From Paenibacillus dendrobii (lineage in GTDB: Bacteria; Bacillota; Bacilli; Paenibacillales; Paenibacillaceae), in contig NZ_WUBI01000001.1 of NCBI RefSeq assembly GCF_009807035.1, positions 2,728,001 through 2,792,000 of the forward strand: 64,000 nt of DNA, given 5' to 3'. The notes beneath the pieces were generated by a model. It saw nothing but the letters and a program-made list of their open reading frames with translations, did no database searches and was not told where the DNA came from. The translations under genes and the position numbers were made by a program. Below are positions 51,800 to 62,985 of the stretch, piece by piece (position 1 is the first letter of the stretch; every line of letters starts with the position of its first letter).

Positions 51800-53155
51800 T
51801 TATTCAGAAAGTCTGGCTTCCAAATCCGCTTTTTCCTTCTCGTAGCCTGGCTTGCCCAGCAATGCGAACATATTTTTCTTGTACGCTTCAACGCCCGGCT
51901 GATCGAATGGATTCACGCCCGACAGATAACCGCTGATGCCGCAAGCTTTTTCAAAGAAATAAACCAGGTATCCGAATGAATATGGTGTCATATCCGGCAC
52001 CGTGACAATCAGGTTTGGAACCTGTCCGTCGGTGTGGGCCAGCATCGTTCCTTGGAACGCTTTTTTATTCACGAAATCCATCGTCTTGCCAGCCAAGAAA
52101 TTTAGGCCGTCCAGATCATCCGGATCGCTTTCGATGGTGATTTCATGAGAAGCCTTGTCGACTTGAATGATAGTCTCGAAAATGTTCCGGCTGCCTTCCT
52201 GGATAAATTGCCCCATGGAGTGCAAGTCCGTGGAGAAATCAACGGAAGCCGGATAAATGCCTTTGTAATCCTTGCCTTCGCTTTCGCCGAAAAGCTGCTT
52301 CCACCATTCAGACACATAGTGCAGAGATGGCTCATAGTTAACGAGGATTTCAATGGCTTTGCCTTTGCGGTACAGCGCATTACGAACGGCAGCATACTGA
52401 TATGCCTGGTTTTCGGCAACGTTCGGGTTGCTGAATTCCTTAGCGGCGTCTGCCGCACCCTTCATCATGTCGTCAATGCTGATTCCTGCTGTAGCGATTG
52501 GCAGAAGACCTACTGCTGTCAATACGGAATAACGCCCGCCTACATCATCCGGAATGATAAAGGACTCATAACCTTCTTCGGTCGCGAGCTTTTTGAGGGC
52601 TCCTTTTTCCTTGTCCGTTGTGGCGTAGATGCGTTTTTTCGCTTCTTCCTTACCGTACTTCTTCTCCAGTGCTGCGCGGAAAATACGGAATGCGATCGCT
52701 GGCTCTGTCGTTGTACCCGATTTGGATATGACGTTCACGGAGAAATCCTTGCCTTCCACCAGATCAAGCAAATGTGTTACGTAAGTTGAGCTGATGTTGT
52801 TGCCGGCGAAGTAAATTTCAGGCGTTTTACGCTTGTCCTTCGGCAGGTAGTTATAGAAGGAATGCGACAGGGCTTCGATGGCTGCACGAGCGCCAAGGTA
52901 AGAACCGCCGATTCCGATGACGATTAGAACATCCGAGTCGCTTTGGATTTTGGCTGCTGCCTTTTGAATCCGCGCAAACTCTTCTTTATCATATGCGCTA
53001 GGCAGATCGATCCATCCGAGATAGTCGGAACCTGCACCGGTTTGGTTATGCAGCTGCTCATGAGCAAGCTTGATCGGTTCTGCGAAATAATCCACTTCAT
53101 GCTGGTTGATGAATTCAAGGGCTTTACTGTAATCAAATTTCAATGGGTTAGACAT
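51800..53155 (-). CDS. pgi: Glucose-6-phosphate isomerase
   Basis: 451 residues, the bacillar short form. [35 protein letters not shown] and [11 protein letters not shown] are Pgi motifs. Interconverts glucose-6- and fructose-6-phosphate. AGGAGG lies before the ATG. Confidence 0.97.
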   Translation of the reverse strand: MSNPLKFDYSKALEFINQHEVDYFAEPIKLAHEQLHNQTGAGSDYLGWIDLPSAYDKEEFARIQKAAAKIQSDSDVLIVIGIGGSYLGARAAIEALSHSFYNYLPKDKRKTPEIYFAGNNISSTYVTHLLDLVEGKDFSVNVISKSGTTTEPAIAFRIFRAALEKKYGKEEAKKRIYATTDKEKGALKKLATEEGYESFIIPDDVGGRYSVLTAVGLLPIATAGISIDDMMKGAADAAKEFSNPNVAENQAYQYAAVRNALYRKGKAIEILVNYEPSLHYVSEWWKQLFGESEGKDYKGIYPASVDFSTDLHSMGQFIQEGSRNIFETIIQVDKASHEITIESDPDDLDGLNFLAGKTMDFVNKKAFQGTMLAHTDGQVPNLIVTVPDMTPYSFGYLVYFFEKACGISGYLSGVNPFDQPGVEAYKKNMFALLGKPGYEKEKADLEARLSE

Positions 53156-53504
53156 CTGTCTGTACCTCCTGGTTTCATCTCTACTCTACACTCCGAAAAA
53201 ATAGCTTTAGAATAGGATACTGTAATTTCATGCGACTAGCAAGCACGGAAAAGGCGTTTCTTGGAAGCGACTCTTCGTATTGTGCGGGCTGGCCTCATGG
53301 TAGGAAAAACGTCTGTCGCTGTACTTTCACAGAAGACATAACGCTTTTAGCAGAAGTTTTTCTTCCAATAGCAGAATGCATTTCCCAAAAGGTTATACTT
53401 TCTGATATCTTAAAATAGACGAAGCTTCTAATTTTCGGGATTCACACAAACCCATATTTAAGGGTGCAGTGCGTATCCTCACAACTCATAGAAAAGGTGA
53501 TCAC
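53156..53504. other. Divergent region between pgi and the 53505 gene
   Basis: 349 bases. It should contain the pgi promoter and that of the hydroxyacid dehydrogenase gene. No convincing gene, repeat or RNA seen. Confidence 0.5.
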
Positions 53505-54404
53505 ATGAAAAAAATATCTTTTATCGGACTTGGAACCATGGGAGCGCCAATGGCTTCCAAACTGCTAGAAAAGGGCTACGAAGTCACCGTATACAACCGC
53601 ACAGCATCCAAATGCGAACCCCTGGTTGCCGAAGGTGCAGCATCAGCCGCAACTCCGCGTGAAGCTGCCGCCGGCCGCGACGTTATCATCACGATGATCA
53701 GCAATGACGACTCCATCCGCGAAGTGTACTACGGAGCAGACGGCATCTTGAATTCGCTCGAAAAAGGGATGACGGTCATTGATTCCAGCACCATTTCTCC
53801 GGGACTTGTCAAAGAACTCGCTGCATCCATTCAGGAGAAGGGCGCCGATTTCCTTGACGCGCCGGTAACCGGCAGTAAACCTGCGGCTATAGACGGAACA
53901 CTTGTGTTTATGGTCGGTGGTGATGCCTCTGTTGTCGAAAGCTCGGCCGAGATTTTTGACACCATGGGTAAAAAGGTTATCCATATGGGCCCCAACGGCA
54001 GCGGTTCGGTAGCCAAGCTGGCGCATAACACGATGGTCGGCATCAATAACGTGGCTCTGGCCGAAGGCTTTGCGATTGCCACCAAGTCCGGTATTCCTGC
54101 AGACAGCTTCCTTGAGCTGGTTCAGCTCGGTTCCGCAGGCAGTAAGGCTGCCGATCTCAAAGGACGCAAAATTATTGAAGCAGACTTCAGCAACCAGTTT
54201 TCACTGGCTCTGATGCTGAAGGACCTCAAGCTTGCTTCCTCCATGACCGATGGCGCCGGGATTCCAAGTCCGCTGCTCGATCTGACCAAAAACCTGTTCC
54301 AGGCCGGCCAAACCCAAGGGCTCGGAGATGAAGATCTCTCTGCCGTCGTTAAATGCTATGAAGGCTGGATCGGTCAAACGATCGGCGGCAAGCCGCTCAA
54401 ATAA
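53505..54404 (+). CDS. 3-hydroxyisobutyrate / tartronate-semialdehyde reductase-like
   Basis: 299 residues from the ATG at 53505 (AAAAGGTGA upstream). I-G-L-G-T-M-G-A-P-M-A is the NAD(P) loop, D-A-P-V-T-G-S-K-P-A-A the substrate segment, and the catalytic lysine lies in the K-L-A-H-N-T helix. Beta-hydroxyacid dehydrogenase family; the exact acid is unknown. Confidence 0.88.
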   Translation: MKKISFIGLGTMGAPMASKLLEKGYEVTVYNRTASKCEPLVAEGAASAATPREAAAGRDVIITMISNDDSIREVYYGADGILNSLEKGMTVIDSSTISPGLVKELAASIQEKGADFLDAPVTGSKPAAIDGTLVFMVGGDASVVESSAEIFDTMGKKVIHMGPNGSGSVAKLAHNTMVGINNVALAEGFAIATKSGIPADSFLELVQLGSAGSKAADLKGRKIIEADFSNQFSLALMLKDLKLASSMTDGAGIPSPLLDLTKNLFQAGQTQGLGDEDLSAVVKCYEGWIGQTIGGKPLK

Positions 54405-54457
54405 GTGTAACGTATAGACGCCTAAACTATGCATGCCTTCGCGCATGAATGATAAGA

Positions 54458-54497
54458 AGGGTAAGATTGCCGAGCAGGCAATCTTACCCTTTTTCAT
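54458..54497 (+). terminator. Strong terminator after the dehydrogenase gene
   Basis: GGGTAAGATTGCC pairs perfectly with GGCAATCTTACCC around GAGCA; TTTTTC follows on the plus strand. Confidence 0.92.
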
Positions 54498-54569
54498 GTA
54501 TCCATTTTTCAGGGGAATCCAGCAAAGCAAGCCGGGAGCCGAAGCTCAAGGCGTCTTTGCGGATGATCA

Positions 54570-54887
54570 TCATTCCGCCGGATAGGAGCAGCAGTAATCC
54601 GTTACGCTGAACACTTCCAGAGCAAATTTGGAACGGGCAGGCACATGGAATGTGGCTGATCCGTTTATTTCTTGCCAGGTATCTTCTCCAGGCAAAAGAA
54701 CTTTAAGTTGACCAGAGAGAATTTCCATGATTTCCGGACCATCTGTACCGAATTCATAAGTGCCGGGGAGCATAATGCCAAGCGTGACCTTGCTTCCATC
54801 TTCCTGGATGACGGTCCGGCTGGTAACCTGACCGTCATAATAAATATTTGCTGCTTTGACAATGGTTGCATTCTTCAATTGCGACAT
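54570..54887 (-). CDS. ppnP: Pyrimidine/purine nucleoside phosphorylase
   Basis: 105 residues. [23 protein letters not shown] and the cupin-like strand F-H-V-P-A-R-S-K-F fit PpnP (DUF1255), which phosphorolyses several nucleosides. GAGGAG lies before the ATG. Confidence 0.9.
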   Translation of the reverse strand: MSQLKNATIVKAANIYYDGQVTSRTVIQEDGSKVTLGIMLPGTYEFGTDGPEIMEILSGQLKVLLPGEDTWQEINGSATFHVPARSKFALEVFSVTDYCCSYPAE

Positions 54888-54941
54888 GAATACTCACTGC
54901 TCCTCATCTTCTGGAACTTGATCTATGCAGGGGTTAACGTC

Positions 54942-56984
54942 CTAGAGCAGCGCTTTGACGCGGCTAACGACGTTTTCCACCGTAAATCCGTATTCTTTAA
55001 TGACGGTGTCGCCAGGGGCGGAAGCACCGAAAGTCGTGATGCCAAGAATGTCGCCTTGATCGCCGACATAACGTTCCCAACCGAAGGTTTGTGCCATTTC
55101 AATGGCAAGACGGGCTTTCACGTCTGGCAGGATGACGGAATCCTTGTAAGCTTTGTCTTGTTTCTCGAACAAATCCCAGCTCGGCATGCTGATAACGCGA
55201 ACTTCAACGCCTTCTTTGGCGAGTTCTTCCTGAGCTTTGACAGCCAGTTGAACCTCGGAGCCTGTAGCGATAATTTGGGCAACCGGTTTGCCGTTCTTCG
55301 CATCGGATACCACATATGCACCGCGTTTAATGCCTTCTCTAGCGCCGTCAACCGTTCCGGCCAGGATTGGCAGGTTTTGACGTGTAAGAACCAGGGCTAC
55401 CGGGTTCGCTTTGTTCTCTACAGCATAAGCCCATGCTGCGGAGGTTTCATTGCCGTCTGCCGGACGAATCACGGTCAGGCCTGGAATGATGCGCAGGGAA
55501 GCGAGCTGTTCAATCGGTTCATGGGTTGGACCGTCTTCGCCAACGGCGATACTGTCATGTGTCAGTACATAAGTCACAGGCAGTTTCATGATGGAAGCCA
55601 GGCGTACGGCCGGACGCAGGTAGTCGGTGAATACGAAGAATGTACCGCCGAATACTTTCACGCCGCCATGAAGCATCATGCCGTTCATCGCTGCTGCCAT
55701 GCCAAACTCACGTACGCCGAAGTAAATGTTGCGGCCTTCGCGGCTTTGCGGTGTAAAGTTGGACAATCCTTTCAAATGAGTCATTGTAGAGCTTTCAAGG
55801 TCGGCAGAACCGCCCATCAACTGCGGCACATTGTGAATAAGACCGTTCAGAGCGTTACCGGAAGCCACGCGCGTGGATACCGCTTTGTCTTCGGTGCTGT
55901 ATTTCGGAAGATCAGCATCCCAGCCTTCAGCAAGATCGCCGGCAACGGCTTTATCGAATTGAGCTGCAAGCTCAGGGTAAGCTTTCTTGTAAGCTGCGTA
56001 TTGTTCGTCCCATTCTTTGTTCACTTGGACGCCATGCTCTTTCACTTTCGCGAAATGCGCACGCACTTCATCCGGAACGTAGAAATCTTCTTCGTATACC
56101 CAGTTGTAGTTTTCTTTGGTCAGTTTGGCTTCGTCTGAACCCAGCGGAGAGCCGTGCGTACCGCCATGGCCGCCTTTGCCTTGTTTGTTTGGGCTGCCGT
56201 AGCCAATGATGGTTTTAACTTCGATCAGGGTTGGTTTTTCGGTTTCTGCTTGCGCTTCAGCGATCGCTTTTTCGATGGCAGGAAGATCGTTTCCGTCTTC
56301 TACGCGCAGCACTTGCCAGCCATAAGCTTCAAAGCGCTTTTGAACATTTTCAGAGAATGAGAGGTTCAACTCGCCATCCAGGGAAATGTCATTGGAATCA
56401 TATAGTGTAATCAATTTGCCAAGCTTCAGGTGGCCTGCAAGGGAAGCTGCTTCAGAAGAGATGCCTTCCATCAGGTCGCCGTCGCCGCAAATCGCGTATG
56501 TGTAGTGATCAACGACTTGGAATTGATCTTTGTTATATGTTGCACCCAGCTGAGTTTCAGCCATAGCCATACCCACAGCCATCGCAATCCCTTGACCCAG
56601 AGGTCCGGTCGTTGCGTCGACGCCAGCGGTATGTCCGAATTCAGGGTGACCTGGAGTCAAGCTTCCCCACTGACGGAACTGTTTCAGCTCTTCCATTGGC
56701 AGATCATAACCGCTCAGGTGCAGCAAGCTGTACAACAGCATGGAGCCATGTCCTGCGGACAATACGAAACGGTCACGGTTGATCCATGTCGGATTTTCCG
56801 GATTGTGGTTCATCGTTTTGGCGAACAATTGATAACCCATTGGGGCTGAACCCATTGGCATGCCGGGATGTCCGGAATTCGCCTTTTCGATGGCATCAAT
56901 AGCCAAAGTACGGATGGTGGTGATCGAAAGATTGTCGATGGTCGAATTTTCTTTCTTGTCGATCGCTTGATTCTTGTCAGTCAT
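54942..56984 (-). CDS. tkt: Transketolase
   Basis: 680 residues. [23 protein letters not shown] (TPP/Mg motif), E-D-G-P-T-H-E-P and R-P-A-D-G-N-E are transketolase signatures. It moves two-carbon units between sugar phosphates in the pentose phosphate pathway. AGGAGG lies before the ATG. Confidence 0.97.
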   Translation of the reverse strand: MTDKNQAIDKKENSTIDNLSITTIRTLAIDAIEKANSGHPGMPMGSAPMGYQLFAKTMNHNPENPTWINRDRFVLSAGHGSMLLYSLLHLSGYDLPMEELKQFRQWGSLTPGHPEFGHTAGVDATTGPLGQGIAMAVGMAMAETQLGATYNKDQFQVVDHYTYAICGDGDLMEGISSEAASLAGHLKLGKLITLYDSNDISLDGELNLSFSENVQKRFEAYGWQVLRVEDGNDLPAIEKAIAEAQAETEKPTLIEVKTIIGYGSPNKQGKGGHGGTHGSPLGSDEAKLTKENYNWVYEEDFYVPDEVRAHFAKVKEHGVQVNKEWDEQYAAYKKAYPELAAQFDKAVAGDLAEGWDADLPKYSTEDKAVSTRVASGNALNGLIHNVPQLMGGSADLESSTMTHLKGLSNFTPQSREGRNIYFGVREFGMAAAMNGMMLHGGVKVFGGTFFVFTDYLRPAVRLASIMKLPVTYVLTHDSIAVGEDGPTHEPIEQLASLRIIPGLTVIRPADGNETSAAWAYAVENKANPVALVLTRQNLPILAGTVDGAREGIKRGAYVVSDAKNGKPVAQIIATGSEVQLAVKAQEELAKEGVEVRVISMPSWDLFEKQDKAYKDSVILPDVKARLAIEMAQTFGWERYVGDQGDILGITTFGASAPGDTVIKEYGFTVENVVSRVKALL

Positions 56985-57361
56985 GTTTATCCTCCTAAAG
57001 TATTCTGGGAAATTTAAATGCGGCAGCGATGCTGCTTCATAATCCTGGTGAAATCAACTACAATGAAACCAAAAGAAAGCACGAAAAGCCTTCTCCTGCT
57101 TGCGGATTATGAAGAAGCTCCGCTTGAATGTTTCATTTTGACTTATTGTAACACTTGGCTCTCTTCTTTTCCATATCCTTTATCACCATTCCCTCCCGGG
57201 AAGGTCATTATGCGGCAAGATTTGGCAGGATTCAAATTGACAGAAAAACGTAATCTGCCGCTATTTAAAGCGGTCCCATTCTGGAAGTATTTTCAGGCGC
57301 ACTCTACATAATTTGTCACAATTTTTTTGTGGCGCACCAAATACGCATCGGAGGTGTCCTC
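56985..57361. other. Divergent region between tkt and the 57362 gene
   Basis: 377 bases. TTGACA at 57237 with CTATTT 18 bases on may be the promoter of the 57362 gene. A 97-codon frame inside (57018-57311) has no ribosome site and no recognisable content, so I do not call it. Confidence 0.45.
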
Positions 57362-57844
57362 TTGGGTATTCGTCTCAAACATCTCGCCTCATCACCCGCC
57401 TTTTGGCTCCAGGGGCTTCTCTGCGGACTGGTCGGCGGTATCATGCTCGGCCTCTTTCTGTTGCTAGTTGAGCGGAGCACCGGATATCTGGTCTACCGGC
57501 TGCTGCTGAATGTTGACTTTGTGAGCTTCCTGCCTTCAGTCATGCCTGAATGGATCGAATTTGCCTTGCATCTGATCGTGTCGCTCGTGATCGGACTGCT
57601 ATATGCCGGTTGGATCATGATCAGCCGTAGGCCACGCCCGTTCAGAAGCGCAATTGTTTTGGGAATCTTGTCCGCGCTGCTGTTTTTTCCGCTGGCATTC
57701 TTATCAGACCGTGTGCCTTCGCCCGGAGATATGCCGGCTTTTGCCTGGTGGCTCGCCGGACACCTCCTGTATGGCCTCGCGCTGTTCGGAGTAGACCGGC
57801 TGCTGAATCCGTTCCTTAGAATAGCCAAGTCCCCCTCGTCATAG
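57362..57844 (+). CDS. Membrane protein, YqhR-like
   Basis: About 160 residues from the TTG at 57362 (GGAGGT six bases upstream) with four membrane segments (near 15-35, 55-80, 93-113 and 128-148). Size and pattern resemble Bacillus YqhR, of unknown role; the match is by general appearance only. Confidence 0.6.
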   Translation: MGIRLKHLASSPAFWLQGLLCGLVGGIMLGLFLLLVERSTGYLVYRLLLNVDFVSFLPSVMPEWIEFALHLIVSLVIGLLYAGWIMISRRPRPFRSAIVLGILSALLFFPLAFLSDRVPSPGDMPAFAWWLAGHLLYGLALFGVDRLLNPFLRIAKSPSS

Positions 57845-57987
57845 TCCTTATCCATTAACCGCAATGCACGCAAAACATGCAGCTTATTTGAAAATAACCG
57901 CTAATTGTCGAAAGTTAAGGTAATCGATAGTATCCAATAAAAATGGCTTGGCGCAAATCCTGCCTAGAAATAAATTCGCAATATCGA

Positions 57988-58028
57988 AAAGAGCCCCGTG
58001 ATGGCAAACCATCGCGGGGTCTCTTGGA
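57988..58028 (-). terminator. Terminator of the VWA operon
   Basis: GAGACCCCGCGATGG pairs with CCATCACGGGGCTC around TTTG; TTTTCGATATT follows on the minus strand. Confidence 0.82.
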
Positions 58029-58082
58029 GTTTGATTATGGCATACATGCACTTGCGAAGCTGCGGATGGATTGCTATCCGCC

Positions 58083-60998
58083 TTAGCGCGAGTTGCGCTT
58101 GCGGGCGGCCAGCAGGCGGTCCATCGAAGCGGACCGCTGCTCTTCCTGCGGCGGCTTGGCTACAGCCGCCGCTTTCTTGCCCGGCTCCGCCTTAGGCGGC
58201 CGGGCTGCCTGCGCCCCGCGCGACGCCTCGGCGCGCGGCGGCGGGCTTGAAGCCGGACGCTTCGCTCCGGCTTCTTCCTTGGTACCGGCGCGTGCCTGCG
58301 GCTGCGCCGGTGCTGGCGGCGGCGCAGCGGAGCCGCCGCCGTAGAAGGCCGCCGCGCGTTCCTTGCGCGCGGCGAGCCTGCCGAGGCCGGCGTCCGGGGC
58401 CTGTGCCCCGCCGGCCGGCTGCGGCCGCCTGCGGAGCAGGGCGGCCAGGCGTGCGCCGATCAGGCCCCATGGAAGGGCCAGCCGGCGCACCGCAATATCT
58501 GCGACCCAGAGGATCAGGGCCGCAACCAGCAGCGCATAGCTGAGGTCATGCAGCTCGCGGCTTGGACGCGGAGCCGCAGCGAACAGCTGCTCCGGCTTAT
58601 CCCATGACAGAACACGTCCGCCGGTCATGGCGGCGAGACGTTCCAGCTCCTGCTTCGCATCGCCCGTTTCAATCCGGTATTCCGGTGAATAAGGCACGAT
58701 CAACCCGCTCGGCATGGCTACGCTTTTACCCGTGGTATCCTGCAGTGACATCAGGAACGACCCGGGTTGATCCACCGTGATCTCGCCGCTGTAGCTGCCG
58801 GGAGAATCCTGCACCAAGTCCACCGTGCTTGGCTGTAGTTGATCCCCTGTCACCACCGCCTGCAGCTGCTCAGGTCCACTTCCGTCAGCCGCGCTCACCT
58901 CAAATCGGACCTTGTTGCCTTCCACCTGCGTTTTCACTTCATAAGGCGAAGCGGTAAATTGCGGAAAGGTCCATTTCACCATTTGCGTCAGCACGTTCGA
59001 AAAGGCGGGCCAGGATACCCAATCCTTGGACCATTTGCCCATCATATCGCTCGTCCAAGCTACCGTGCGGCCCGAACCGTATTGCCATCGGGCCAGCAGC
59101 GGGTCCGGCTCAGGACTCGAGAGCACCGTTTGGGCAGCCGGCTTGGCCATGGCCGCGACGTAGCCATAGATTCGCGGCACGCCATTTTCGAATAATTTCC
59201 CCCAGTCGCCAGCGTCCTGCAGAGCAGGAACAAACGGCTTGTCCACGATATAGGATTTCGATATCATGGCAGCTTCACGGCTGAAGATGGCAGGAATGGT
59301 CGACTCGTCCTCCGCCATGTAAAAGCGGCCCTTGGCCCCTTCAGCAAGGTTTTGCAGCAAATTCACGTCCGAATCCGTGCCTACGGCTACTGTTGACATG
59401 GTAATCTTCTCGTTCACCATCTGTTCAAGCAGCATTCCGTATGCGTCATTCCCTCCCGATTGGCCGTCCGTCATCAGAATAATATGTTTGCGCTGCGCCT
59501 GGACTTTCAGCATCTCTTCCACGGCTGAGGCTGCCGCAGGAAAAATATCCGTTCCGCCATCGCTTTGAATCGATTGAATTTGGCCGATAACCTCTTCCTT
59601 TTTATTATCGAGCTTCATCGGCGGCACAACCCACCAATTGCTCGAATCGAAAGCCAGGACACCTACGGTATCCTTTGGCCTCAGCATCTCTACCGTACGG
59701 ATGGCGGCTTCCTTCGCCATCTCCATCTTGTCTCCGGACATGCTGCCGGAACGGTCGATGACAAGGATCAGTCCAAGCGAAGGAATCTGGCGTTTGCCCT
59801 CCAGTTCCATGGAGACCGGCAAGGCTCGTTCGATCGGCGTCTTGAAATACCCGCCCATGCCATAGCTCTCCTCGCCTCCCACCATCATAAAGCCAATGCC
59901 ATAGCTTTTCACGGCCTGCTCAATCATTTCCATTCGGCGTTCGCCGACCTGATCGCCGGAGACATTATTGAAAATGATAGAATCATAAGCAGCATACTTA
60001 GCCATTTCATTGGGCAGCAGCGCGGGACTTGGCATCACTTCATACTGAACCAGGCCTGACGATAATGCGGAGGTGATATTCGCGGAAGTTCCCTTTTTGC
60101 CTTCTACGATTAGCACTTTCGGTGGACCGTCAACACGCGTGAATGCATATCCGGCATTGTTAGCAGACTGCTGATCGCCCTCCATGAATACTTCTGCCCG
60201 GTAACGGTGCAGGCCGGTCGTTTTAGCCAGTGCTTTGACCGCATACCGGTTTTCGCCTGCTGCAATATCCACCGCCTGCCTGCCGATTTCGCGGCTGTCC
60301 TCGTAAAGGCGGAGTTCCCCCTGCCCTTTATATGTACTCTGCACGAGCACCTCGATCGAAAATGCCTCCGCCTGATAGAGCTGTTGAGGCACGCTTACTT
60401 CTTCTACAGACACATCCTGCTGCTGCCGTGACGGCGACGCCAGCACGTCGACCGGGATGCCCTGATCCTTCAGCATTCTCCCCGCCGCCAGCATACTGCC
60501 CACGTTTTCCTTGCCGTCGCTAATCAGCACAATTCTAGAATCCGAGCGGCCGTCTAACAGGTTTCCAGCCAACATCAGTCCGGATTCCAGGTTGGAAAAG
60601 TCCGGGTTCTGCGATGCATTCATACGCAGGCTCTGCGGCAATCGGTCCAACAATTTCTGTTCATAGGCAGCCTGCAGCGAAGAGGATACGATCCCGACGG
60701 AGTCCTTTTCCTTTTTGGTGCCTGCCGATGCTTGCATCCAGGCCTCCGCTTGTCCCTCCTCCGGCATACTTGAGGATCGATCCAACACATAGACGACTTT
60801 TTTCTGCTGGAGAACGATATACGATTGCAGACCGGAAATGGCAAGTATCAGCATCAGCAGTACGGCGGAGCGGAGCATAACCGCTCCCTTTTTCCGTGCG
60901 CCGGATAACCGAAAATCTGACCGGTATGCGTAATACATCAGCACTGCCAGTGGGATGATCAGAAGCAGCAGCCAAGGGTGGTTAAATTGAACGCCCAC
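58083..60998 (-). CDS. Large VWA-domain membrane protein
   Basis: 971 residues. Two N-terminal membrane segments (about 8-25 and 37-57), a first VWA-like or glutamine-amidotransferase-like extracellular part, then a clear VWA domain with L-V-I-D-R-S-G-S-M-S-G (MIDAS site), followed by a beta-rich region, a late membrane segment (near 830) and a Pro/Ala/Arg/Lys-rich cytoplasmic tail of about 120 residues with very high GC. Start GTG overlaps the previous gene by 17 bases. Confidence 0.85.
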   Translation of the reverse strand: MGVQFNHPWLLLLIIPLAVLMYYAYRSDFRLSGARKKGAVMLRSAVLLMLILAISGLQSYIVLQQKKVVYVLDRSSSMPEEGQAEAWMQASAGTKKEKDSVGIVSSSLQAAYEQKLLDRLPQSLRMNASQNPDFSNLESGLMLAGNLLDGRSDSRIVLISDGKENVGSMLAAGRMLKDQGIPVDVLASPSRQQQDVSVEEVSVPQQLYQAEAFSIEVLVQSTYKGQGELRLYEDSREIGRQAVDIAAGENRYAVKALAKTTGLHRYRAEVFMEGDQQSANNAGYAFTRVDGPPKVLIVEGKKGTSANITSALSSGLVQYEVMPSPALLPNEMAKYAAYDSIIFNNVSGDQVGERRMEMIEQAVKSYGIGFMMVGGEESYGMGGYFKTPIERALPVSMELEGKRQIPSLGLILVIDRSGSMSGDKMEMAKEAAIRTVEMLRPKDTVGVLAFDSSNWWVVPPMKLDNKKEEVIGQIQSIQSDGGTDIFPAAASAVEEMLKVQAQRKHIILMTDGQSGGNDAYGMLLEQMVNEKITMSTVAVGTDSDVNLLQNLAEGAKGRFYMAEDESTIPAIFSREAAMISKSYIVDKPFVPALQDAGDWGKLFENGVPRIYGYVAAMAKPAAQTVLSSPEPDPLLARWQYGSGRTVAWTSDMMGKWSKDWVSWPAFSNVLTQMVKWTFPQFTASPYEVKTQVEGNKVRFEVSAADGSGPEQLQAVVTGDQLQPSTVDLVQDSPGSYSGEITVDQPGSFLMSLQDTTGKSVAMPSGLIVPYSPEYRIETGDAKQELERLAAMTGGRVLSWDKPEQLFAAAPRPSRELHDLSYALLVAALILWVADIAVRRLALPWGLIGARLAALLRRRPQPAGGAQAPDAGLGRLAARKERAAAFYGGGSAAPPPAPAQPQARAGTKEEAGAKRPASSPPPRAEASRGAQAARPPKAEPGKKAAAVAKPPQEEQRSASMDRLLAARKRNSR

Positions 60999-62949
60999 GC
61001 TGGTACACCCCCCATTCCACCAAAATAATAAGCAGTACTAACCCGGCGAGCAGCGTTGTCAGGGGTACCTTGCTCTGTTCCCCGCGACTTTTATCTGAAG
61101 GGGCTTGGGATGCCTTGCTGGCCGTTGTTTCTGCACCGCCTGCATGTTCACTGATCGCAGCCAGACCTTCGTTCTTGTTGTCCCGCTGCGCTTCATACGG
61201 ATCAGCCGCCGATTCGGCAAGATATTCGAGCTTCTCGCCCGCATTGTTGGTCTGCTCAAAAGCATAAAGACCCGGAATAGGCGGAATCTGCTGCAATGCG
61301 CTGAGCCCTTTTTCCCCCGTATCCGCTTCCTGACTTTCTACTTTCATGTCCTTGGCCATACCGTCTTTTGCCACCCATCGGGCTGAAACGGTATCAGCGG
61401 CAATCGGAACTTCAATTCGGGATCCCGCCGTAAATCTGCCCAGGCTCTTGCCGCCGCTCTCCGTCAGCCAGGATACAGCTTCATGAACCACAATCGGAAA
61501 TTCCGACGACAACGGAAAATCCGTTTCCTGTAAATTGAACAAAAAGGACAACCGCGGCTCACCGTTTTCGGACCCTGCAATGATCGCCGGGTGGTTTTCG
61601 ATGCTGGCTATCGCCACAGCCCAATCCGGAAGCTTTTGGTCCAGTACGCTGCCGATATAAACGCCGCTATAGCTTGCATAGCGGTTTACCGGATGGCTGA
61701 CAAGTTTTGGCTGGGCGCCGTTTACGGCAACCTTGCTTCCCCCGCCTCCCAGTGTCCAGACCGGAGTACGCTCAAGAAGCTTTTTCCACTTCCCTTGGGA
61801 CGTAAAGGACGGAGCCTTCCCATCTATAACGACCAGATCCGGCTTCTTTTCCGGCATGGCTGTCTCTCCCGGCTGATCAGAAAGCGTATCTTCACCCGCT
61901 TCAGGCACGGTCATTTTAACCACCTCCGCACCCGTCAGCTGAAGTCCCTTTTCCAGGAACAGATTGCCTGGGGTCAGCAGCAGAATCCTTGGAGTGTCGG
62001 CGGACTGCGAGAATGCGTACGCCTCATTATCAGCAGCATAATCGTCTTGGCCATCCACTTCTGCTTTGTATACCTCAGCTCCCGTCAAAGCCCGAAACGT
62101 TAACGTCGCCGATGTTCCCGGCTTGATCTCGGCAGATGCTGTCTTCAGCAGCTTGCCGTCCCCGTATACGTTAACCTCCGCAGACTTTGGGGCTTCGCTG
62201 TTATTTTTCACGACTGCCACGGCCGTCGTTCCTCCCGCCTCTTCCTTCACGCCGAATTGCTGCAAGGTAAGGTTAAAGCCGACCGGGGACTCCAGGGTCA
62301 CGACTCTCACAGGGACTTGAAACGGAATGGAAGAAGGATTGCCTCTCCACTGTCCATCGGTAAAAACGACAACCTCCGCATCCGTTTCATCCCGGGTCAA
62401 AGCCGAGGCCAGCGACAGCGTTTCATCATAAGAAGCCTTGCCAAAATAGGGCTGCAGGGAATCAACGGCGTCAACAGCGCGGCTGTGGTCCTTTTCCCTG
62501 GAAATAACGACGCTCGGTTCTGCACTCATGCTCAGCAGGGTGATTTCACTGTTTTTTGCATCCCGTTTTATATAGTCTTTCATCTCCCGCTTCAGCTGCT
62601 CCAAACGCTTCTCAGAGGACTGCCCGGTCCCCGCGGTAGTTACCGCACTCATGCTTCCGGACGTATCCGCGACAAGCACGACATGCTCCTTCCCGCCGCC
62701 CGAAGTCCATATGAAGGGCTTCATTAGAGCAAAGATAAGCAGAGCGGCGGCAAGCAGCTGAAGCCAAAGAAGGAGCCTGTTTTGCAGCTTCTGCCACGGA
62801 CGGTTCGCCTCCAGATTCTTCAATACTCGCTGCCATAGCAGATGGCTCGGCACTCTGGTGTCGAGAAATTTGCGTTTAAGCAAATACATCGCCAAAATCG
62901 CTGGTATGCTAAGTCCGAACCAAAGCCCGAGCCATGAACCGATTCCCAC
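60982..62949 (-). CDS. BatA-type VWA membrane protein
   Basis: 655 residues. The N-terminus (F-G-L-S-I-P-A-I-L-A-M-Y-L-L-K-R-K and R-V-P-S-H-L-L-W) is the aerotolerance-regulator BatA membrane segment, then a second segment and a VWA domain with V-A-D-T-S-G-S-M-S. A C-terminal membrane helix closes it. GTG start with AAAGGAGG. Confidence 0.86.
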   Translation of the reverse strand: MGIGSWLGLWFGLSIPAILAMYLLKRKFLDTRVPSHLLWQRVLKNLEANRPWQKLQNRLLLWLQLLAAALLIFALMKPFIWTSGGGKEHVVLVADTSGSMSAVTTAGTGQSSEKRLEQLKREMKDYIKRDAKNSEITLLSMSAEPSVVISREKDHSRAVDAVDSLQPYFGKASYDETLSLASALTRDETDAEVVVFTDGQWRGNPSSIPFQVPVRVVTLESPVGFNLTLQQFGVKEEAGGTTAVAVVKNNSEAPKSAEVNVYGDGKLLKTASAEIKPGTSATLTFRALTGAEVYKAEVDGQDDYAADNEAYAFSQSADTPRILLLTPGNLFLEKGLQLTGAEVVKMTVPEAGEDTLSDQPGETAMPEKKPDLVVIDGKAPSFTSQGKWKKLLERTPVWTLGGGGSKVAVNGAQPKLVSHPVNRYASYSGVYIGSVLDQKLPDWAVAIASIENHPAIIAGSENGEPRLSFLFNLQETDFPLSSEFPIVVHEAVSWLTESGGKSLGRFTAGSRIEVPIAADTVSARWVAKDGMAKDMKVESQEADTGEKGLSALQQIPPIPGLYAFEQTNNAGEKLEYLAESAADPYEAQRDNKNEGLAAISEHAGGAETTASKASQAPSDKSRGEQSKVPLTTLLAGLVLLIILVEWGVYQRGRSI

Positions 62950-62985
62950 TCGAAAGCCTCCTTTCCCTTAGGTAATTCGCTTCCG

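Noticed and set aside
57018..57311. 97-codon frame upstream of the YqhR-like gene
   Set aside because: No ribosome site, odd composition and lies in a promoter region.
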